A DNA stretch of 56,416 nucleotides from a virus. A program made the position numbers and the translations under genes. Under the pieces are notes generated by a model that ran no database searches, was not told where the DNA came from, and saw only the letters and a list, made by a program, of their open reading frames with translations. Shown here one piece after another: positions 44,011 through 52,360 of the stretch. Numbering within the stretch: position 1 is the stretch's first letter; each line of letters starts with the position of its first letter. The stretch is taken from IMG/VR virus record IMGVR_UViG_3300021440_000005, positions 1 through 56,416 of that record, one strand, 5' to 3'.

Positions 44011-44592
44011 ATGAAGTTTGGCTATGCACGCGTATCAACAACGAACCAGGATTATGAGATCCAGTTGGAATCCCTTAAGTCATACGGATGTGAACGAATC
44101 TACGATGAGAAGATAAGTGGTAAGACGAATGAGAGAGAGCAACTGCAGGCATTACTGTTAAGCCTACGCGAAGGTGACATAGTGGTGGTGTATAAGTTAG
44201 ATCGTCTAGCAAGAAGTCTTAAAGGTATGTTGGAGATCGTGGAGACTATTAATAAGAGAGGCGCAGGACTTGTGTCCTTAAACGCTGGAGACATGTGCGA
44301 TACCACAACTGCGATGGGCAGAGCATTCCTTCAAATCGCTGGCGTGTTCGCAGAGCTGGAGCGAAGCATGATTGAAGAAAGAACTAGTAAAGGACGTGAG
44401 GCAGCACGCGCGCGTGGCGTAGTGTTTGGGAAACCTCGAGGCAGTTCAAACAAGGCGACCGCGGCAAAACTTGAGAGGATAAAGATATACCTTAAGGCTG
44501 GGCAGAGCTGGTCATGGATTGGAAAAGAGGTAAAATGCTCGCAAACACTGGTTAGTCGAGCGGCAAAAGAGTTGAAAGAAATAGAAGAATAG
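44011..44592 (+). CDS. Serine recombinase (resolvase/invertase), intact
   Basis: 193 residues. Catalytic domain with GYARVST (Ser nucleophile), then VYKLDRLARSL with both arginines, the long E-helix (FAELERSMIEERTSKGREAA) and a C-terminal helix-turn-helix (GQSWSWIGKEVKCSQTLVSR). It could resolve dimers of the circular genome or invert a segment. A terminator follows at 44614-44636. Its completeness contrasts with the two degenerate relatives encoded here. Confidence 0.93.
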   Translation: MKFGYARVSTTNQDYEIQLESLKSYGCERIYDEKISGKTNEREQLQALLLSLREGDIVVVYKLDRLARSLKGMLEIVETINKRGAGLVSLNAGDMCDTTTAMGRAFLQIAGVFAELERSMIEERTSKGREAARARGVVFGKPRGSSNKATAAKLERIKIYLKAGQSWSWIGKEVKCSQTLVSRAAKELKEIEE

Positions 44593-44613
44593 GGTAGGAA
44601 AGAATGTAAAAAT

Positions 44614-44636
44614 AGGGTAATATATTTACCCTTTTT
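44614..44636 (+). terminator. Terminator of the resolvase gene
   Basis: GGGTAA/TTACCC stem with a 5-nt loop followed by five T, 22 nt after the resolvase stop. Confidence 0.8.
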
Positions 44637-45075
44637 ACTGCAACTACCATTCTATCACAATTAACTTCTCTATCTTCTTCATCTTCTTCATCACTAACTT
44701 CATCACTATCTATATTAGTTTATCGAATATCATTACAAGTACTAAAATTTGCATCTCTAGTGTAAGCGTAATCTGAATTTTCATCTATGTCTATCTCTGG
44801 TTTTTAACTTAAATCTGGCTTAAATTTATGGCTGAGTGTCAACGAAGTCATAAATTTATTATAATGAAAAAAACAATGTCATACGTTATCAATATATATT
44901 TTTTTATACAAACCAATCTAATTCAAATACTCTATAAAATAGATGTGGTAATGCAATACCTCAAATATAATTTTTCACTAGACAATACTATTATTAAATA
45001 TATATTTTGTCAAAATGGAATCTCAAACATTCCAATACGTGAGTTTTAAAGTTAATTCAATGAAGAGGAAATGAA
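44637..45075. other. Intergenic region
   Basis: About 440 nt with CTTCTTCATC-type tandem repeats near 44660-44715. A 73-codon frame (44828-45049) has no ribosome site or recognisable composition and was not called. GAGGAA at 45065-45070 serves the next small gene. Confidence 0.5.
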
Positions 45076-45144
45076 ATGGAAGCAATTGGTTTCGCAGCAC
45101 TATTTATAGGGTTATTTTGGGTTTTCATGCATTACACAAAATAA
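45076..45144 (+). CDS. 22-residue membrane peptide
   Basis: ATG at 45076 with GAGGAA 6-11 nt upstream. The peptide (MEAIGFAALFIGLFWVFMHY...) is a single membrane helix with a short basic end, like small accessory subunits of membrane complexes. It is followed within 22 nt by the lipoprotein-like gene. Confidence 0.55.
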   Translation: MEAIGFAALFIGLFWVFMHYTK

Positions 45145-45165
45145 ATATGAAAAGGCAATAGTTAT

Positions 45166-45318
45166 ATGTCTAATTTAATCAAAAAGCTACTCCTGACAGC
45201 ATTTATTCTGTTAGGTTGTACAGTTATATACACAGAAGCACGAGATTACACTGATGAGAAGTTTGAAAAATTTTCACGTGAATGTGTGTTAATGTTAATA
45301 AAGCGTAAATATGCATAG
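45166..45318 (+). CDS. Small lipoprotein-like protein
   Basis: 50 residues. MSNLIKKLLLTAFILLGC is a lipoprotein signal with a lipobox-like LLGC; the mature part is a ~33-residue charged peptide. Outer-membrane spanins of phages have this form, so a lysis role is possible, but the endolysin is elsewhere. Confidence 0.5.
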   Translation: MSNLIKKLLLTAFILLGCTVIYTEARDYTDEKFEKFSRECVLMLIKRKYA

Positions 45319-45336
45319 AAAGTAATAAGAATAATA

Positions 45337-45825
45337 ATGGATGAAGAAAAAGCATTGGATACATTAAATTTTTACAAGGATAAAGGCAGTGCGTCCTTAA
45401 TCCTGATTACAGGTAAAAAGCAGAAACGTGAAGATCTAATATCCAAGTTTATAGATAGTGAACCAATATTTATTTTCAAGGCTACTCCTCAAACAACACT
45501 AAAGGATTTTGCAGACGAGTATTACAATTGGATTGGCTACGACAAAGGGGTACCGAAGAACTGGATGGATATGTTTTCAAAAATGAAAAATGTTCAGCTA
45601 ATACCAGATATCAGATTAATATTTGATGAAGTAAGCTACATGGAATTCCCAGATTCTATGTTTATCCCATCTCTAAAATATGCTTGGGATAATATTTTCA
45701 GCGAGAACCCAGATTTAATCCTAATCCTTGGTTGTACCGATGAGACTTGGATGAGAGAACGAGTTTCTTTCAATCCTGCATTTGTAGGGAGGATCTCTCA
45801 ACTCATAAGGCTTGAAAAAAATTAA
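45337..45825 (+). CDS. ATPase-like protein with lost Walker A
   Basis: 162 residues resembling the start of STAND/archaeal-type AAA ATPases: ITGKKQKREDLISKFIDS sits where GRRRxGKTxLI is expected but has no GK(S/T), then IFIFKATPQTTLKDFADEYY, Walker B-like LIFDEVSYM and LILILGCTDETWM (sensor-1 region). Without Walker A it probably cannot hydrolyse ATP. The C-terminal half of the family is absent. It starts the accessory operon; AATAAGAATAATA precedes the ATG. Confidence 0.55.
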   Translation: MDEEKALDTLNFYKDKGSASLILITGKKQKREDLISKFIDSEPIFIFKATPQTTLKDFADEYYNWIGYDKGVPKNWMDMFSKMKNVQLIPDIRLIFDEVSYMEFPDSMFIPSLKYAWDNIFSENPDLILILGCTDETWMRERVSFNPAFVGRISQLIRLEKN

Positions 45826-45848
45826 ACGTTAGTTATATGGATGAATAA

Positions 45849-46343
45849 ATGGAAATTTCAGAAGACGAATATCAAGATAGATTAAAAAGTTATTCTGACG
45901 CCAAAACAATATGGGATTTAAGAGATTCGATAATTCAAGAAGGTGGAAGAATGGGTAAATTAATGGAGGAATTGAAAGCATTCGAAATAAAGGAATATAA
46001 AAGAAATAAAAAGAGAGAAGAAGAAAAAGCAGAAGCAGAAACGAGAATGAAAGAAGAAAGCTTTATCGCTATTTCGCCAAGTTCTGACAAAAAACAATCA
46101 CTCAATGAAATTAGAGATCTTTTTAAGGGTCATTTGATTTGTGCTCTATTCGCAATAGAAATGAAATTTGAGCCTAAAACGCGTGATGATTTGAAAGATT
46201 CTATCATGAAATATTTATTTAAAAATTGTAGTTACTTAGATGAGAAATTTTACTCGAGATTCTCACACGATGAAAACTTTAGAGAAGATGTGATGAATTA
46301 TTTAACTATTGAGTTTATGAACGTTTACCCAACAGAGGATTAG
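45849..46343 (+). CDS. Charged accessory protein
   Basis: 164 residues: a Lys/Glu coiled coil (~45-75) and a C-terminal ~80-residue helical domain (HLICALFAIEMKF, then MNYLTIEFMNVY) that resembles the end of the proteins at 46465 and 47401. The three appear to be diverged paralogues. Function unknown. Confidence 0.55.
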   Translation: MEISEDEYQDRLKSYSDAKTIWDLRDSIIQEGGRMGKLMEELKAFEIKEYKRNKKREEEKAEAETRMKEESFIAISPSSDKKQSLNEIRDLFKGHLICALFAIEMKFEPKTRDDLKDSIMKYLFKNCSYLDEKFYSRFSHDENFREDVMNYLTIEFMNVYPTED

Positions 46344-46344
46344 T

Positions 46345-46455
46345 GAAAAAAACGAATGTACTCAAAGATTATGAATGAAAAAGGGTTATACTCTAACGAT
46401 CAAAAATGAATGAAAATGATCGCTAGTTTTATTAACGATCATAAATGAAAGTAAG
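46345..46455 (+). promoter_or_regulatory. Repeated motif before accessory gene
   Basis: AACGATCAAAAATGAA (46398) and AACGATCATAAATGAA (46434) are direct repeats, with an inverted TGATCG between them (46418). Likely operator sites before the gene at 46465. Confidence 0.4.
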
Positions 46456-46464
46456 GAGAAATAG

Positions 46465-46941
46465 ATGGAATATATAATAGTAATCTCATGCGGAATAACG
46501 ACCTCAATTATCGTAACTTTTATTTTTAGGAGAATGATCAATAAACGTTTGGAGAATTTAATGCGAGCATCAGAATCACTCGAAAGTTTACTAATTCAAT
46601 TGGAACGCATAGAAAAAAGAAATGTACAATTTGATCAACAATTACCTGAAGTACTGCCTTATACGACGCCTAAACTGACTCAAACTGAAGGGCATACCAT
46701 TCACAAGTCTGGGTTTATAAATCTATTTCATAGCTTGGAAGCAGGTATTTCTGGTGAGATTTTAAAGAATAACCCCACTAATAAGGAAGATTTATGGCTT
46801 GCGATTAAAACATGGTTCCGTAATCCAAAATGTTTCGATAAATATTTCGGAATGTTTAAAAATGAAAGCGAAGCTTTAATCCAGTCTGCAGCTCTGTACG
46901 TATTTGAATACTTTTCTAATAAATACTTTCCTGGAGAATAA
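46465..46941 (+). CDS. Membrane-anchored accessory protein
   Basis: 158 residues. N-terminal membrane helix (YIIVISCGITTSIIVTFIF) then basic RRMINKRL, a coiled coil and a ~90-residue C-terminal helical domain (FINLFHSLEAGI, then LYVFEYFSNKYF) related to neighbours. AGGAG precedes the ATG. Could alter the cell surface or block superinfection; no family known to me. Confidence 0.55.
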   Translation: MEYIIVISCGITTSIIVTFIFRRMINKRLENLMRASESLESLLIQLERIEKRNVQFDQQLPEVLPYTTPKLTQTEGHTIHKSGFINLFHSLEAGISGEILKNNPTNKEDLWLAIKTWFRNPKCFDKYFGMFKNESEALIQSAALYVFEYFSNKYFPGE

Positions 46942-46946
46942 ACTTT

Positions 46947-47210
46947 ATGGAATATACATTAATACTTTTTTTAGTATTAGGAATTATTTTAGCTAAGCGA
47001 TATCAACTTAAAAAAGTTGAAGAACAACGTCAGTACAATGAACGTTTAAATAAAAGCCTAGCCTGGGATAATTATTTTATAGATAAACGAATTAAATGGA
47101 ATGAAATGTATAATAAAATAGAAGACGAGCGCCGGCTGAGGGAGTGGAAATGCCCGGAAAGTCTAAAGCATTTGTTTAATACTGAAAATCAAAAAAGGAA
47201 TAAACTTTAA
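46947..47210 (+). CDS. Membrane-anchored coiled-coil protein
   Basis: 87 residues. Membrane helix at 2-17 (YTLILFLVLGIILA), then a charged coiled coil. Topology fits an inner-membrane spanin or accessory anchor. 5 nt after the preceding gene, in the same operon. Confidence 0.5.
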   Translation: MEYTLILFLVLGIILAKRYQLKKVEEQRQYNERLNKSLAWDNYFIDKRIKWNEMYNKIEDERRLREWKCPESLKHLFNTENQKRNKL

Positions 47211-47400
47211 TCCATCATAGGGCAGGTTGACAGGACCTGCTTTACTCCCATTTATTCACTCCTTTATATTCTTTTTATATCCTTATTCTTTAAATTCCCA
47301 ATAAACACTGGTGTTTTCGTCATAAATATAAAAGCAATTTTATTAGTTTTTTTAACCTACCTAGCATAATATTTAAGTGTAAGTTGAAAGGAATTTGAAA

Positions 47401-47850
47401 ATGAATACAGTTTTAAAAACAATACAAAAACTAAAAATACCATGTCAGGTAAGCCATGATTTCATGCCGAGATTGAATGATCGCAACGAATATTCGATGA
47501 CTCGTACTGAAGAATTTTTCGACGAACTTAAAATGGTGAAAATGTTAGCTTTGGACTTAAAAAGGACATTCCTATCCTTCACTTTATTTGAAGACGATCC
47601 CGAATTTGAAACAGTGATTCCATCTCTTTTGGAAAAACAATTGCAATCAATCTTTAAAATAAGAGCAAATATCGAACACTCATGGTTCTTGAACGATGTC
47701 GCATTGTATATGGTTGGAACTTTTTTATATATGAAACATATTATTGTGAAATATTTGCCCGAACGCGAGGAATACGATTTATCCCAGTTTTGCTTAGAAT
47801 GTGCTGACTTTTGGGCAGACTTCCACAAACGTCTATGTGATGGAATATAG
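47401..47850 (+). CDS. Accessory helical protein
   Basis: 149 residues; ATG at 47401 with AAAGGA upstream (a TTG at 47395 is in frame). The C-terminal part (NDVALYMVGTFLYMKHIIVK) resembles the domain in the genes at 45849 and 46465. Unknown function. Confidence 0.55.
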   Translation: MNTVLKTIQKLKIPCQVSHDFMPRLNDRNEYSMTRTEEFFDELKMVKMLALDLKRTFLSFTLFEDDPEFETVIPSLLEKQLQSIFKIRANIEHSWFLNDVALYMVGTFLYMKHIIVKYLPEREEYDLSQFCLECADFWADFHKRLCDGI

Positions 47851-47859
47851 GAGGTTCAG

Positions 47860-47982
47860 ATGAACTTAATTAAAATGAACTGGTTAAAGGTTATTAAGCG
47901 TTGTGTCGCAGAGAAAGACTGGCAATACGACTTAATGAAAAAATGTATAGAACGATTTGCACAAGTTAAAATAGAAGGATAG
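47860..47982 (+). CDS. 40-residue basic peptide
   Basis: ATG at 47860 with AGGAGG 5 nt upstream, ending 11 nt before the next gene. Basic helix with Trp and Cys (MNWLKVIKRCVAEKDWQYDL). The excellent ribosome site argues for translation. Confidence 0.55.
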   Translation: MNLIKMNWLKVIKRCVAEKDWQYDLMKKCIERFAQVKIEG

Positions 47983-47993
47983 GAGTACGTAAA

Positions 47994-48428
47994 ATGACAG
48001 AGTTAAAATTGAAAAAGCTGACAGAATTAGACAAAAAAATTATATACACTTGTGTAGGAAAACGTCCAAAAGGTGTGAGTTTTGACCTTATGGCTGAATG
48101 GTTAATTGAATATTATGGATTACCTAAAGAAGAAATATTTTCGAGTTGGAATGATATAAGATTGAGCGGTTTTAAAGCAAATACTTCTCTACTCCCAACG
48201 GCTTTAGTAAATTTCTTTAAAGTTAAGAGTGATGATTTGAACGATCCTACGCGTACTCCATATAATAAAATTGAGGTGAAAAGAAATAAAATAAACAAGG
48301 AAGAATCGTCATCAGATCTAGAGCTTTTGAGACGTGAGAATGCCGAGTTAAAAGAAAAGATTGGTAAGCTTGAACTTGAGCTACAGGCTAATAAAGTCCT
48401 AGGCGACAAACTATCTTTTCAATTCTAA
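47994..48428 (+). CDS. Helical protein with C-terminal coiled coil
   Basis: 144 residues. N-terminal helical region (LDKKIIYTCVGKRPKGVSF) that might bind DNA, Lys-rich linker and a leucine-heptad coiled coil (LELLRRENAELKEKIGKLEL), like a small dimeric regulator. AGGAG upstream. Followed by a strong hairpin. Confidence 0.55.
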   Translation: MTELKLKKLTELDKKIIYTCVGKRPKGVSFDLMAEWLIEYYGLPKEEIFSSWNDIRLSGFKANTSLLPTALVNFFKVKSDDLNDPTRTPYNKIEVKRNKINKEESSSDLELLRRENAELKEKIGKLELELQANKVLGDKLSFQF

Positions 48429-48438
48429 AGATAGCAAA

Positions 48439-48462
48439 CACCCCCTCACTTTGGAGGGGGTG
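48439..48462 (+). terminator. Hairpin ending the accessory operon
   Basis: CACCCCCTC and GAGGGGGTG form a perfect 9-bp stem with a 6-nt loop. A long T-run is absent, so it may be Rho-assisted or stabilise the mRNA end. Confidence 0.6.
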
Positions 48463-48755
48463 ATCTAAAATCTTTGCGTTTCTCTCGTGTTTAAAACAGT
48501 CCTAGAACTCTTCATTCTTTCGAAAACATTTTTAGGACGTTGTGGCTTTTTCATATCTCATTTAAACTTATCTCTAGAAAAATGGAAGTGGTTGGGATAT
48601 ATTCATAGTGGTTCACCCTTCTTCTAAAAATTCAAGAACTCACTTTTTAGTGGGGAACAGGGGTTTATATCCCCTAGGGTGAGCTTTCCTATATACATTT
48701 TTCACTTTTTAATACTAAAATAGTTTGCTATAGATTCTTTTTTAGGAGTTTTAAA
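48463..48755. other. Intergenic region before secreted protein
   Basis: About 290 nt without a gene. AGGGGTTTATATCCCCT near 48668 is a hairpin; CTATAGAT and TTTAGGAG just before 48756 give a -10-like box and ribosome site. Confidence 0.4.
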
Positions 48756-49328
48756 ATGAAACCAGTTGAAAATCTTTTATTAACATTTGGAATGTTCATA
48801 AGCCTTCTCGTCTTAAGTATTGCGAATGGAGCAAGTATTGCCGACCAAGACTCAACCATAAATTCCGTGACTTCAAGTTCAGACGAGTCAATCGAATTAA
48901 TCAATGCGCAGAGATTAATATTAAGAGAAGAGAGATGGGTTTCAAACCATGATGGAAGTTTATTAACTCTTCAAGTACATGGTAGAGTCAAAAATTATAG
49001 AAAAATCAGACGATTCATAGATGAAGGTAAATCAAATCGAGCTATACGATTACTGAATTCTATTTCCACGAAAGACAGGATTGTTCTGCCGATTGATATT
49101 TTGATTTTGTCAGAATATTATACATTTCTAGGGAATTACGAAAAAGTATTTCACCTTCTTTTTCTCTTACAACAATATCCAGTACACGTCAATCAAAACA
49201 CATGGCTTTATGCCTATAATTTACTTCAACGATTAGGGGAAGTAGATCTGAGTGTATTTTTTGAACCCTTCCTGCCCGAAAACGAACCACAAGATATTTT
49301 TGAATCTATCGAAGACTTTACACTATAA
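48756..49328 (+). CDS. Exported protein with short helical repeats
   Basis: 190 residues. The N-terminal ~27 residues (LLLTFGMFISLLVLSIANGA) are a signal peptide. The mature protein has TPR-like helices (YRKIRRFIDEGKSNRAIRLL, then YYTFLGNYEKVFHLL). Probably periplasmic or secreted; not recognised. AGGAG upstream. Confidence 0.65.
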   Translation: MKPVENLLLTFGMFISLLVLSIANGASIADQDSTINSVTSSSDESIELINAQRLILREERWVSNHDGSLLTLQVHGRVKNYRKIRRFIDEGKSNRAIRLLNSISTKDRIVLPIDILILSEYYTFLGNYEKVFHLLFLLQQYPVHVNQNTWLYAYNLLQRLGEVDLSVFFEPFLPENEPQDIFESIEDFTL

Positions 49329-49366
49329 GGGTTAGGTCAAATATTTGTGTTTCAAGGAAAGAAATT

Positions 49367-49382
49367 CCCCGTTATTACGGGG
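49367..49382. terminator. Hairpin between convergent genes
   Basis: CCCCGT/ACGGGG with a 4-nt loop between the exported-protein gene and ssb; A/T tracts flank both sides so it can serve both directions. Confidence 0.6.
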
Positions 49383-49389
49383 ATTTGAC

Positions 49390-49836
49390 TTAAAATGGGA
49401 TATCATCATCAATATTAAATGCAGATTTAGTTTTTGTAGATTTTACCACATTCTGTACTGCTGATTTCGCCTCCGTAATTTGATTTGCGCCTGCAACTTT
49501 GCCAAAAAGTATTATCGCTCCTCCAAATTTATTAACGTTGATCGCATACTTTTCTATCCATTCACCCTTTTGGTTTTTCCATTTCTTGTTAGAAAGATTT
49601 CCCCTTACCATTGCGTATGAGTTCAACCCTTGATTCAACAAATCATCCATTACTCCGTCATCAGAACATTCAATGTTGTGTACTTCTTCTTTGACTTTTT
49701 CTTCCCCTGTTTTTTTGTCAATCCAGCGATCCTCTGTGACAAGTTGGAATTTGCATATTTTGAAGTTGTTAAGGTCTAAAATTTCGGGAGTGGTGGCTAT
49801 TCGCCCTGAAAGTATTACTAAATTTGTTGATTTCAT
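49390..49836 (-). CDS. ssb: Single-stranded DNA-binding protein
   Basis: 148 residues. OB-fold start NLVILSGRIATTPEI, then KICKFQLVTED, EEVHNIECS and YAMVRGNLSNKKW follow SSB order. The acidic tip DDDIPF is the classic SSB protein-interaction tail. It coats single strands in replication and recombination, alongside the ERF and VRR-NUC proteins. Divergent from the gene at 49911 with a 74-nt shared promoter region carrying TAATAAGAAA. Confidence 0.88.
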   Translation of the reverse strand: MKSTNLVILSGRIATTPEILDLNNFKICKFQLVTEDRWIDKKTGEEKVKEEVHNIECSDDGVMDDLLNQGLNSYAMVRGNLSNKKWKNQKGEWIEKYAINVNKFGGAIILFGKVAGANQITEAKSAVQNVVKSTKTKSAFNIDDDIPF

Positions 49837-49910
49837 TTTTTATTTTTTTTCTTATTACTACTATGATAAATTATTAACCAGGTTGAAGAAAATAGCAAGA
49901 GTAAATTATA

Positions 49911-50549
49911 ATGACCATCGAGATAGGCAAGAAATTTAACAAAATTCTAGCATATGTTCCAATAACAGGCGCAATCGAAGAAATGGATGAAACATGTGCA
50001 GAGTTCATGGCATGGTGTAAAGGTGAAAAAATTAAAGTACACCGTCTTTTCGTTGAACCAAATTTAATCGATTACCCAATTCTTCAAGAGCTTAAGGAAT
50101 ATATTGAAGAAAACGACCTAGTTGTTTTACCAACCCTGGATGGTTTGTTTAAAACTTCTGGTGAGCTCTTAGAAGCAATACAAAATCTTTGTGATCGGAA
50201 GTGTAGCTTTTATACTCGAGACGAAGACTTGTTTTTGAATTTCTTTGATCCTTCTGAAAAGCAAAAAAATATTAACGAAACTACTCTTCTTGGTATTCGA
50301 AAAGCAGCAACTTTTGAAGACTCAATTAAACTAATTCGGATGCGTAAGGATTTATTGGATAGAAAGTTAAGCGGTAAACGCATTGCTAATCGATTCGTTT
50401 TGTCTAGGGAGGCTAAGAAAGAAATCGTGGCGCAAAAAAGAGCTGGGATAAAAGTTACTGAAATTGCCAAACACTATTGTATAAGTAACGACAAAGTTAT
50501 GGAAGTTATTACGAAACAAAATAAAGCAGAATTGAGTTGTTGGATATAA
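49911..50549 (+). CDS. Catalytically dead serine-recombinase-fold regulator
   Basis: 212 residues. The resolvase fold is traceable: ILAYVPITGAIEEM stands where GYARVSTxxQ would be, with no catalytic Ser/Arg pair, and NDLVVLPTLDGLFKTSGELLEAI replaces LDRLARSxxxLLE with Gly and Lys for the two arginines. The end is an invertase-type helix-turn-helix (KEIVAQKRAGIKVTEIAKHY). It should bind DNA without recombining it. Divergent to ssb; terminator at 50551-50572. Second such protein in this genome. Confidence 0.65.
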   Translation: MTIEIGKKFNKILAYVPITGAIEEMDETCAEFMAWCKGEKIKVHRLFVEPNLIDYPILQELKEYIEENDLVVLPTLDGLFKTSGELLEAIQNLCDRKCSFYTRDEDLFLNFFDPSEKQKNINETTLLGIRKAATFEDSIKLIRMRKDLLDRKLSGKRIANRFVLSREAKKEIVAQKRAGIKVTEIAKHYCISNDKVMEVITKQNKAELSCWI

Positions 50550-50550
50550 A

Positions 50551-50572
50551 AAGGAGTCCCGAAGGACTCCTT
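50551..50572. terminator. Bidirectional terminator
   Basis: AAGGAGTCC and GGACTCCTT form a perfect 9-bp stem with a 4-nt loop between the convergent regulator and groEL-like genes. Confidence 0.8.
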
Positions 50573-50614
50573 AATTATACACCCAAGAATTATGACCAAA
50601 TGGTTCATCGAAGG

Positions 50615-52348
50615 TTATCTTACAGCTTGACTCGCTAATTTCAAAGCAATTTCGCGCTGAATTTCTTCATATTCGTTATCTTCGGATATCAGAACATTAG
50701 TATTCATCATCAATCCTACAATTTCGATAGCGTTTGTAATCGTTTCAATTGCTACATTGACTGGGTCGAGAACTCCGTTCTCAAATAAATTTACTTGATT
50801 ATCTTCCACGCTCTTAGTTGGATCAAGCATTTTCAAGTTATAACCCTTCCAAGTTTTCAAATCTTCAGAATTATTTTCTGGTAAACGAAGATTTTCATTG
50901 TAGTTTATGGTAATCGATTTGTACAAATCGTGCACAGTTTTTACAAATGCATTGCTAATTATGGACTTTAAAGAAGGATATTCTTCTTTTAGCTGGTTAG
51001 CTAAATAACTGAAAACGGTACATCCACCTGGAACTACGCCATGTTTTCTTGCAGATTGAACCGCACAAATTGCATCTTCAACTCGATCTTTTGTTTCTTT
51101 CGTGGACTGGGATGTTTTACCTCCAACAGAAATAATTGCTACGCCATCCGCAAGTCTCGCCAATCGTGAGCCTTGATACGCAGCTTCAGAATCTTCAGTA
51201 GTTTTGTCCATCAAGTCGCGAATTTTAGTAGATTGTTCTTTGATAATGTCAGCTCGATCTGGACTTGGCAAAATAACTGTCTTGTCCATTTTACATATAA
51301 TTCGCTTAGCTGAACCCATATGCTTGACCCTAGCTGCGTTTCTCCCTGAAAGTGGTCCTAACTCTAATGCGTTCTTATTAGAAATAACTTTGCCACCAAA
51401 CACTATTTCGAGGTCGGTGTAAATATCATTAATTTGATATTCGTCCAAACCATGAAACATTTTGTTTAAAGAAATGCAGCAGCAACGGAAGAAATTCCCG
51501 TTTTCTTTGATGTTTGTAACCAAACCTGCTTCTGCGATAAAGGAAATATCTTTTGCAATAAGAACGAATGGTCTTCCAATAATCTTTGGATCTTCAGAAG
51601 AGAAGAAGTCAGCGAAAATATGTTTAATTTGCTCCCAGGAGCGAATCTCAATATCAGTCAAAACTATAGCTGGATCGTCGAGCGAGCATTCGATTTTACC
51701 TGCTTGGTTTGAATAATATTGAGATGTCATTCCCACAGGGAGGTATACTCCCTCACTAGAAAATACGGTAGTCTCTTTGTTTTTTGATTCCTCCATAACA
51801 AAGTTTCCATCTTTCCCAAGTTTCGATAATCCTTCTGCGATAATTTTTACTATCTCCTCATCTCCATTTGAAGAGGTGTAGGCTACCTTCTTTAGGATTT
51901 CTTTATCTTCTTCGACGTCTATTTTAATCTCTTCAAGCTTATCAACCAGACGTTTCCCAATATTCTTCATTTCTGCCACTTCTTGTGTAGAGAATGGGAT
52001 AGATTCGCCGGAATTCATACCCTCGAAAGTTCTTGAATCCAGAGCGGAGTTTAAAAGATGACGAGCAAATATAATAGCCGTTGTTGTTCCGTCCCCAACT
52101 CGATCAACTGTTTTTAACGAAACTTCTTTAAGAGAATTTAAACCCATGTTCATAAAAGTGTCCCGAACATTAGTTTCACGCGCAACCGAAACACCGTCTT
52201 TAGTTGATTTAGGCAAACCCATACGTGTTTCAATCATTACGTTCGCTCCGCAAGGGCCGAACGTTGATGAAACAGTTTTGTAAAGCGTTTCCACGCCTGC
52301 TCGTAATGCTTCACGAGCTTCTGAACCGTATAAATATTTTTTAGCCAT
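50615..52348 (-). CDS. GroEL-like chaperonin, divergent
   Basis: 577 residues, slightly longer than bacterial GroEL. ATP-site motifs are kept: STFGPCGANVMIE, KDGVSVARE and DRVGDGTTTAIIFA; also PGGCTVFSYLA and the final DPxxV segment (VLDPVNVAIETITNAIEIV). The Gly-Gly-Met tail of bacterial GroEL is absent. The apical domain is strongly diverged, so substrate or co-chaperonin preference probably differs. Likely folds capsid or other phage proteins; the two GroES-like genes at 13.5-14.5 kb are possible partners. Last gene of the minus-strand run. Confidence 0.9.
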   Translation of the reverse strand: MAKKYLYGSEAREALRAGVETLYKTVSSTFGPCGANVMIETRMGLPKSTKDGVSVARETNVRDTFMNMGLNSLKEVSLKTVDRVGDGTTTAIIFARHLLNSALDSRTFEGMNSGESIPFSTQEVAEMKNIGKRLVDKLEEIKIDVEEDKEILKKVAYTSSNGDEEIVKIIAEGLSKLGKDGNFVMEESKNKETTVFSSEGVYLPVGMTSQYYSNQAGKIECSLDDPAIVLTDIEIRSWEQIKHIFADFFSSEDPKIIGRPFVLIAKDISFIAEAGLVTNIKENGNFFRCCCISLNKMFHGLDEYQINDIYTDLEIVFGGKVISNKNALELGPLSGRNAARVKHMGSAKRIICKMDKTVILPSPDRADIIKEQSTKIRDLMDKTTEDSEAAYQGSRLARLADGVAIISVGGKTSQSTKETKDRVEDAICAVQSARKHGVVPGGCTVFSYLANQLKEEYPSLKSIISNAFVKTVHDLYKSITINYNENLRLPENNSEDLKTWKGYNLKMLDPTKSVEDNQVNLFENGVLDPVNVAIETITNAIEIVGLMMNTNVLISEDNEYEEIQREIALKLASQAVR

Positions 52349-52360
52349 GTTTTTATCCTT

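Noticed and set aside
44828-45049. 73-codon plus-strand open frame
   Set aside because: No ribosome site, poor composition and no recognisable features.
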